Assembly (NCBI GenBank): GCA_905221605.1 | Contig: CAJNDS010000602.1 | Span: 769,001 to 833,000, forward strand | Reading direction: 5' to 3' | Length of the DNA: 64,000 nt | Source of the DNA: Symbiodinium natans | Lineage: Eukaryota; Sar; Dinophyceae; Suessiales; Symbiodiniaceae | Part shown: positions 43,192 through 52,100 of the stretch, one piece after another | Numbering within the stretch: the stretch's first letter is position 1 | Layout: every line of letters starts with the position of its first letter | Made by a program: the position numbers and the translations under genes | The notes under the pieces: generated by a model | Seen by the model: the letters and a program-made list of their open reading frames with translations, nothing else | Databases searched by the model: none | What the model was told of the DNA's origin: nothing

Positions 43192-46100
43192 ATGAATCTC
43201 ACTCTGCAACTGTTATGCACAGTCATCCTCTGCCGCAGATGCATCCCCGCCTACGACAGTGCCATGAGGCACACTGGTCGGCCAGATCCCACTGCGTGCA
43301 GACAACGGCCCCTCGGGGTGCCAGTTCCAAAGCCAGCGCACGAAATAAAAGAGGACCCCAAGCCCTACCCCCCCCTCCTAAACAGCCGAAGCTTCCATCA
43401 TTGCCCCCCCCATTGCAGCTCTCTTCACCACCGCTCGCTAGTTCCTCCTCAAGTGATAGAATCCATGGAGTGCCGAGGAGTGCACAAGGGCTCCTGGACT
43501 GGAGCGAGTCAGAGAGCTCCGCACATGAGCCAAACATGCTCCCAGAGAAAAGGACCGACAGTCCCACAATCGGCCCCGGCCCTGGGGAAGCCGATGGCCC
43601 AGGTCAATCTTCCAGCCCTGCTCAAGGACCGGGCACCGATGACTCACTCTCGACGGACTCCGAGCCACCACAATCATCTAAGGGTCGCAAGATGGGCATC
43701 TCGAGCAAGGCTGTGGCATACGCAATCTCCACAGGTTCATGCGCGGGCCTTATCACCAGACTTCTCGGAGACATTCGAAGCCTACCTCCTCGAAAGCGGC
43801 GTAAGAAGGCTGCAGAACTTCTCGCTAAGTGTGAGACCATGCAGGCCGAAACAGATGCTTGTTAGAGGCATCTACCGAAGGCCTACCTCAGCTCTTCGAG
43901 TGCCTCGCCGTAGCCATATGTGGAATATGTGCCCTGTCGCAGTTAGCTTTGCTCGGCACGGAACGCCGGCCATGATACCCAGTCAAATCCTTAGCATGCT
44001 TGCGTCCCAGGTGCAGTGTACCCGGAGTGGGGAACTTGGTGTAGCAAGATACATGGACATGAACCCGACGCCAAGCACATTGACTGACACTCGCAGATAT
44101 CATACCTGCCCCAAACCCGGACTGTGTGCCCAGGTCACTTCAAGCCGAAGCGTTGCGGGTGCCGTGTTCGGCCCTACACAAAGCACCTGTGAGAGGACCT
44201 CGGGATTTTTGAACGCGAGAATGGAGATCCGTGTTGTAGTGTGTTTGTCGAGCCGCAGGGACATGCTGCACGCCACACCTGATAGCATCAACACTGACAT
44301 GTCTGTTGTATTTGCCGATAGCATGTCAGATCAAAAGTGGCATCGATATCCCCGAGCTCGGGTCAGGCCCGACGGCACTAGGAGGCGCACCCGCAACGAA
44401 CTGGCTGCCCGCAGTGCTCGCCGCAATGCCCCTGGAAACCAAAGGGAGAGAGCCGACACTGCGGCCCCCCGTGCTCAGGAGATGAATCAGCAGCCCTGGC
44501 AACAAGCGGCCCATCGCGAGAGCCGACAGCCACACTGGCAGAGTGCGAGGGGAGCCGACGCTCGGCCCCGGGATCAACTTCAGGACTGGTACTACGACGA
44601 AGAAGATGACGACGATGATGAATACCAGCCAGACACCGGTGACAGGCACGAAGTGCATGCGACGGATGACGACGAGGGCTACCTCAAGATCTGGTGGCAA
44701 GGAGAATGGTGGTTCCGGCAGAAACCGCCGGACCCACCGGCGTCGCCAAAGAAAAGGCAGCAGGCTAGCAGCTCGAGCGAGCAAAGGAGGCCTGCCACAG
44801 AGGGAGCCGCGTCGTCGGCCCCTGCACAGCATGTCTCAGAGGGCCTCAAGCAGTTCGTCCCCCCTGCCCGAGACAGTGTGCCTCCGCAATCCTTGAGAGC
44901 CGTGCGTGAGAAATGGAACCTGATGGCCATCATCGAAGATGACATCAATGTCCTGCGCAAGAAGAAGGTCGCCCTCATGTTCAAAACATTCTTCGAAATG
45001 GGGCACTTCGTCAAACATCACGACGACTTCCACCACTCGGAGTCCCTGAAGATCATCCCGGCCGCAGGCAACTGGAACCTTGCGTTTGTCATGTGCCTGA
45101 TTTCCAGAGACAAGCTCCACTACGCGAACCACTCCACCTTCGGCACGGCAGTGGAATGCTGGTTATGGAGCCTGTCCAAAGATGCGGACTTTGAGCCCAT
45201 CCTCACCCAGTTCGCCGGCATGCTGCACAGCGTGATCGCATTGTTTGAGGGCATCCCCATGTCGCTGCATGAACAAATCCATTGGTTCGATAGTCATCAG
45301 GACCTGGCAATCAAGTTCGACTACTACTTCCCCACCGAGCAACTGCAGGATGATGAGCAAATTGTCCGGGTGGAAATTCAGGACCAAGCCAGCCAGGACA
45401 GCAGAGATGATGACATGCCGGACAGGACCTCCAAGCACAGGGGAAGCACGGCTCCTGCCATCCGCACTACCGAGCTGGCTTCATCTGATGCCTATGTGGA
45501 GATGAAGGTCGACTACCCTACGGGGCCGACGCCACCAAATCAATCTGGCAGCATCCCCCACTCCCCGCGAAGGGTTGAGAGATACAACATCTACACGGAG
45601 ACGACCTACGCCAGCAGCGATGGCACCTCTCTGCCCACGCCAGCGCGCGATTCGGCCCCTCTGGGGGAGCCGACGAAGCTCTACTGGAAACTGGACCAGT
45701 CTCTCTCCAAAAGACTGTCAGTTGTTCTGCGGCACGACTCTGAAGACTTCGGCCTGACGTTCGACGAGGCCGGGTGGACCAAGGTGTCAGACCTTTTACG
45801 CACCTCCATCATGACGGAGAAGGGGGCAACCCTCAACAACATCCGCTCGGTGGTCTACTGGAACGACAAGCAACGCTTCGCGCTCGAGTGGCGCGGTGCA
45901 GACCTCTACATCAGGGCGGTTCAAGGTCACTCCAAGAAAGGACTACGCGATGAAGCAGTCATGCGGCCCCTTGGGGATGCCGAGTTGCCGGAGTACGTCC
46001 TCCATGCAACCAACTGGGACTTCTACGGCTCGATCCTGACGAAGGGCATCATCACGGGAGGCCTCTCCCAGTCCCGGACACACATTCATTGCGTTTCCGT

Positions 46101-49100
46101 AGACAGAAGTGAATATCGGAATTACCCCGCGCATTGTGACATCGCAATCATACTTTCCCCGAAAGAATCGGGGGCCCTTTGGTTCCGTTCAATGAACAAC
46201 TACTATTTAACCCGGGGTGCCGATGGCAAGCTGGCCCCGCATTGTATAAAGGCCGTCAGGATCCTGGCATCGGGAGAAGAAGTTTTTGGCTCAGATGGGC
46301 CACCGGCAGCTGACGTTGTCATGCAGGCCATTGTTCGGTCTCACTCTTTCAGGTCTTCCAGGGGAAGCCGATCTTCGGCCCCCAATGACCAAGACCGCAC
46401 TGCAGCTCAGCGAGCATACACGGGGGTTGCATTGCATCATCGCATCCGCTGCACCGATTCATCTACCCACTGCATGCTCACCAACCCCTCGCCTATGCTG
46501 CAGGACTATGATCGACGAGATGTACAAGGTCCCGAGAGTCAGTTCGCCAGGTTGAAATGGGGACACATTCTTCTGCTGGGAGTGTTATTGGCTGGTGGGA
46601 AAGGTTATGCAGGCAGGCTTCTTTCGCTGCAAAGAGATAGACTAATTAAATGGCTCTGCGCCAAGAGAATCAGAGGTTGCTATAGAAGGAGACCCTACAT
46701 CCTCAGCACACACGCCAAGTGCACTACTAACCTTTCTACAACACAGATGGGTGAGCTCGCCAGACGCACATCACCGAGCCGCGCTGGTCCCAAGTCCAGC
46801 GGCTGGGCCCCAAGCTTTCGATGTCTTCTCTGGATGTGGATTCTTATCCTTTGTGGAAGCTTCGTAACAGCAAACGGGGGTCGAGCAGACGTGAGGGTTA
46901 CCACGGGTTCCAGTACCGTGGTGGGAGCCACACAACATCGGCCCCAACAGTCCAACAGAATGGGCGAAGACACTGGCCAGGCAATACGTAGTCACCAGAA
47001 CAGCATCGGGTGGATTGCCAAGAGATCGCTGCGACGAGCTCGCGCACGAGCCTATGCCACAGGAGGCACTCACTACAAGGGCACATGGTATACTAGAGAA
47101 ACACTGACAAAAACCACAGGGGGCATGCACCAGCTGGGGCCGCATGACCGGCCGGCTAAACCCACAAAGCATCCCAAATCTGACAAAGCATCTCACCTTA
47201 GATGTCTCACCTGGAACATGAGCGGGGGCTCGCAGGCGGCCTGGCAAGAACTCATGTCATGGTTAAGTGAGAGACCAGATGACTTTGACATCGTGTTCGT
47301 GCAGGAAACACACTGGAAACAGGAGGGGTGCCGCACTTTCTCGTCCGGCCCCTGGTTCGTCGTCTCCTCAGGGGCTACTGGCAAAGACAAGTGCTCAGGA
47401 GTTGCCACTCTGATCCATCAGAATGTCTGCAAGCGAGATAATGTTAGCTATAGGGTTCTTAGGCAAGGCAGAGTACTCTCGGTTCGACTGCATCACCCAC
47501 AAAACGGCTCCGATCTTCTGAATGTCTACCAGCATGTGTGGAGGACCAACATTGACAAAGCAGAGAACCTGAAAGCTCGAGCCTCAATTTGGGATGCGGT
47601 TCGGTCTAGCATCATGAAGAGTCCACAACGGAACGACTTGATTCTTGCGGGAGACTTCAATTGCTCCATCAAAACCTCGAGGGGATTGATAGGTAGCGCC
47701 GTCGTTGCCAAAGTGGAGGGATCGCCTGACGAAGATGACTTTCTGGGAATACTCCAGGACTTCGGCCTCACTCTCCTCAATACGTGGAACTGCACTCCGG
47801 CGCATACGTGCGTGCACCAAGGCACCAAAACGCAATTGGATTTCCTCGCGTGCAGAGTTCAGCACGCGACTCGCGCCGCAAGACACAGCAGGCCCATGCA
47901 CCAAGTCGCCCTAGGAAAGTGGAAGGCCAATCATCATATCCCGGTGCAGGCTCACATCCGTAGAGTCGCGCCATGTCGTCTCCCGAACCCTGTCAAACCT
48001 ACGATGGCGTCTAGGCAATGCATCCAAGACTCCATTGCGCAGGCAGACGATCGAGCTAAGCAGTTAAAACACCTTCTCGAAGCAGATATTCAAAAGCTGG
48101 ACCCTGACTTGCATCTTCACAGCTTTACGCGGCAGGTAGATGAGATCATGAAAGAACACATGCAAACCGTCTACCCTCCTGAACCTGAAGTTGACAACCG
48201 CGTTTCGCAGAATCCGCAGTTTAAGCACACCGCGAAAGAAATGTGGGCTAAGTACAAGGAATGGAAATCCACCAAAGCGGACAGCTTCGTCGCAATCCTC
48301 CGGAAATGGAAAAAATACACCGAGTTTCGCGTGGCCTCTAAGGCGATGAAACAAACTGCCAAGAAAATCAAACGCGAAAAGCTGCAAGCTGTCGCTGAGG
48401 ACCTGCAAGTTGCCGCCGCTAAGGGCGATCAGCGGAAGGTGTGGATGAGCGCTAGAAAACTGGCTCCCTGGAAACCCTTCGCGCGCACACACATCCGCAG
48501 CGAAAAGGGAGAAATCCTCACTCCTAAAGAACAACTGGCTGAGCTCATTAAGCACAGCAGCAACAAGTTTTGTCAGGGAGAAGACTACTCGCCCAATCAT
48601 CGAGTCACTGAACCCATTCTTGTTCAGGCCAAAGACCTCGTTTGGGCCCTAGGCAAACTACCATTTCGCAAAGGGGTGCCGAAGATGTCGGCCCCGGCAG
48701 CTGTCTGGAGACTGTGCCGTGACCAGGTAGCCAAAACGCTGGAGCCCATCCTGATGCGATCCTGGGGGGAAGATTCCCTCTGCGTCATCCCACACGTGTG
48801 GAAAGACACATACCTCGTATGGTTACCTAAACCACAGAAAGACCCCAGCCGCCCGTCCGGGCTTCGCCCAATAGGACTCTCCCACCCTCTCTCGAAATCG
48901 ATATGTTCTCTGCTGAGAGAACACATCCGACCACTTCTCGAGGAAGCGCTGGTCACTCGACCGCAATTTGCATACACTGCCGGCAGGGGAGTCCTTGACG
49001 CCCTACTAAGAGTACACAACCACCTGAGAGAGGCTCGAGCTTATGCGACCATGAGCAGGCAAAGCATCTATGACCTCCACGCCGGAGCTTCGCAGGTTAA

Positions 49101-52100
49101 ATGCGCAGGTGGCATCTGCTTTTCCCTCGACCTTGAGGGGGCGTTCGACAACGTCCCTCGCACTGCTCTTGCCACTAGCCTAAGACGCCTCGGGGTCTCC
49201 GAAACGCTGGTGCAACTCCTCATGCAGTTCCATTTTGAGGCCAGGTATCACTGCACAGTTGGCGCTCATGAGGACTATGTCACGACCACACGAGGCATCA
49301 AACAAGGCTGTACCGTCGCGCCGTATTTGTTTGTGGCACACACAATTGCGATCATAGACACACTGGCGGAACGCCTTAGCTGGGACTGGGTTACGCAGCT
49401 GTTTACTTTCTACGCCGACGACGCCTTAGCAGCCTGGACGTTAAAAAGCGCCGAAGACCTTCAAGGTGCCATCGTTGGCATCCAAAAAGTCGTGCAAACC
49501 TTTAACGACCATGGTATGACTCTCAGCGCAACCAAATCAGTCGTGCTGTGTCACGCCAAGGGGGCAGACGCGATTAGAATCTTACAGAAACTTAAGGTCT
49601 TCAAAGACAAACTCCCGCACCTTGCATTTATGCAACACGGCGAGCAGATTCTGATTCCCCTTAAGAAAACGCATCAGTACCTAGGAACCGTCATTTCCTA
49701 CCGAGATGCCCAGGAGAAAACTGTTCAGCTACGCATGCGTAAAGCAAGGGGTCAATACAGCCAGCTTCGTAAGGCCATCAACTCCAGACGTGTTACGCAC
49801 AACCGCCCCAGGTATCAAATCTGGAGAGCCGGGGTCTGGAGCTCAGCTGCACACGGGCTACTGACGGTGGGCGTTAGACCCACGGGACGCAAGCATCTAC
49901 GTGCAATGGCTGCCAGACAGATGCGCGCTATCGCCAAAAAGCCAGCGCGTCTAACCCTGGTGACAAATGAGCAGATCCAGAAGCATCTTAATGCTGAGGA
50001 TCCCCTGCAAGCACTCGCTCAACAAGGCCAGAGGATGCACGACGCGCTTGAGTTGGTTGCAGCAGAGTGCCCCAGCGACATAAGGGCCCTTCCACAGGTC
50101 CGGGCGCAGCTCGCGCTGGCTATCAACTCACTCCAATCAGTGAGTGCAGGGGAGCAGCTTCCTGACGATAAGGAGTCAGACCCTTACACCTGTCCGCATT
50201 GCAATCTGCAGTTTCGCACCATCACTAGCCTTCGGCAGCACAAGGCATGGAAGCACCCAGGGGCTAAGCCGGAGCTGCTCCACTTTGATCCGGCAAACCA
50301 TGCCCTGAATGGTCTGCCACAGTGCGCCCTTTGTAAATTTAAATACGGGGCATGGATTGGGCTCAAAGCACATATTGAAAAAGGATACTGCCCTGTTCTT
50401 TACCCGGAAACAAGTACTCAGGGAGCCGCGTTCGGCCCCGAAGCAGATACCAACACCAATCCAAAAGCTCCAGAGGCGACCACTGCAAATGAGCCGCCTC
50501 CCATAGCCCAAAAGCCGGTTCTTGATGCTGCTCGGCAACAAGGCTGGAAAAGTCTGCTGGATGCTGCTGTTGTGTCGTCACTCAAGCAACACTGCTGTGT
50601 CTGCAAGCGATGGATCGCAGATCCTACGGCTCTGAAGAGACACATAGTTAGGGCCCACAAGGACGTGTGGGCAGTCACCGCCAACGGCAAACTCGAGGAG
50701 AGATGTGCGCAGGTCAAGCCCCGTCTCCTCAGAAATGGCACCTGCCCTTGGTGCGACAGGTCCTCCCCCTCCAGACATTACTTCCAATGTAATGTGATCT
50801 TCCAATGTGCCCTGATAGGACTACACTGTGAACATGACGACGGAGGTGGTGAGCGTCTTCGGCGGCCTAATGCCGGGGCTAGCGACGAGCATGAGAGAGA
50901 CCTCGAAACAGCCGAGAGACATGGACCGGGAGACAGAGAACGCACCGAACAAGCGCCCCAAAGCGGCCCGGCGAGGACAGCGGGGAGGCCGGCGGCAAAT
51001 TGCAGACGAGAACCTGAACTCGGTGGTGACGCTCCTGGCAAATCTGTCGTTGCAGCAGGAGGACGCCCTGAACCGTCTACGCCTGGACACGTCCTTCACC
51101 TTTCACCTCCAGCAACAAGGCCCAGGAACTATATTGCTGCCGCTTTTCAAGGCGGGGCAGGAATGGCAACAAAAACAGAAGAAAGGCGAGAACGTCCCCC
51201 CGATGAGAATCGTCGCGCTGGGCCTCCTGTTGAAAGAGGTCGTGGCAAGAGTCCAACTGATGGTAGGCGATCCCACGGCTGTGGAGAATGCGATGAAGCA
51301 CCAGTGGCTCGACCAGCAGAAGCGCTTCGTGTATCAGGAGTGGAACTCGGCCACCAAAAAGGTGGAGCCGTCGGCGACAGCCAAGAGCCTGAAGGTGGAA
51401 GAGGCGACGGAGCTCATCAACCAGGTCGCCGAGCTATGTCTGCCGGATCTGGTCACCAGGTTCTGCGCCCAAAGGCGTCCCAAGCAAGAGCCTCAGGAAG
51501 GCGACAAAGCAGTGTTCCTCATCGAAGTAGCCATGAGAGACCCGAGAGCAGACATCCTGCATCAGAAACTGCGACAGTTGGCCAACTGCGCGGTTTGGAA
51601 TGTGGTGGGGGCGCAACTGCAGCCGCCAAACCAGCAACGCCACGGCCTGGCAATGGCACTGCAAAAGGCCCTGGAAAACATCTGAGCGCTGCAGGAAGTG
51701 CACGGCCACCTACTGGTGTGCCGAGTGTCTCTCGCCTCAAGCTTAAAAATAGCGGCAACACATGCTACATTAACTCCGTCATGACTGCCACCCTGTGGCA
51801 AGCTCAACTCAGGCCGGGGAGCCATATACCTGATGCTTGGCAGAAGGCACTTGCTAAAACGCACTGGGATGCAGCGATGTTTCTCCGCATGTACATGTTA
51901 GGATGGGCGCAGCCCAACAGACAGCATGACGTGAGCGAATTCATACAGTTCATCATCCCTAAGCTGGCTTGGACTGATAGTCTCGTTCACTGGGAGGCTA
52001 GGGTGGCGGTTGAGGAGGGGTGTACTACTGAAATCAGAGAGACTGCTGCACCACTGCTGCTTCTGGCAGCACCTGGAGGTATCCAAGACGGGGAGCTGGA

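Noticed and set aside
43192-43860. N-terminal 220 residues of the long frame as real protein
   Set aside because: His/Pro/Ser-rich composition looks like a shadow of the ORF1-like frame. A start near 44323 is more likely.
13842-46300. Dinoflagellate spliced-leader relics
   Set aside because: TTTTTGGCT-like words at 13842, 33630 and 46285 lack the rest of the spliced-leader sequence.
50836-51682. The long polyprotein frame as genuine coding over this stretch
   Set aside because: It reads as low-complexity Arg/Gly/Pro/Ala text, whereas another phase gives a well-formed protein. I treat the long phase here as doubtful, though dual coding is possible.
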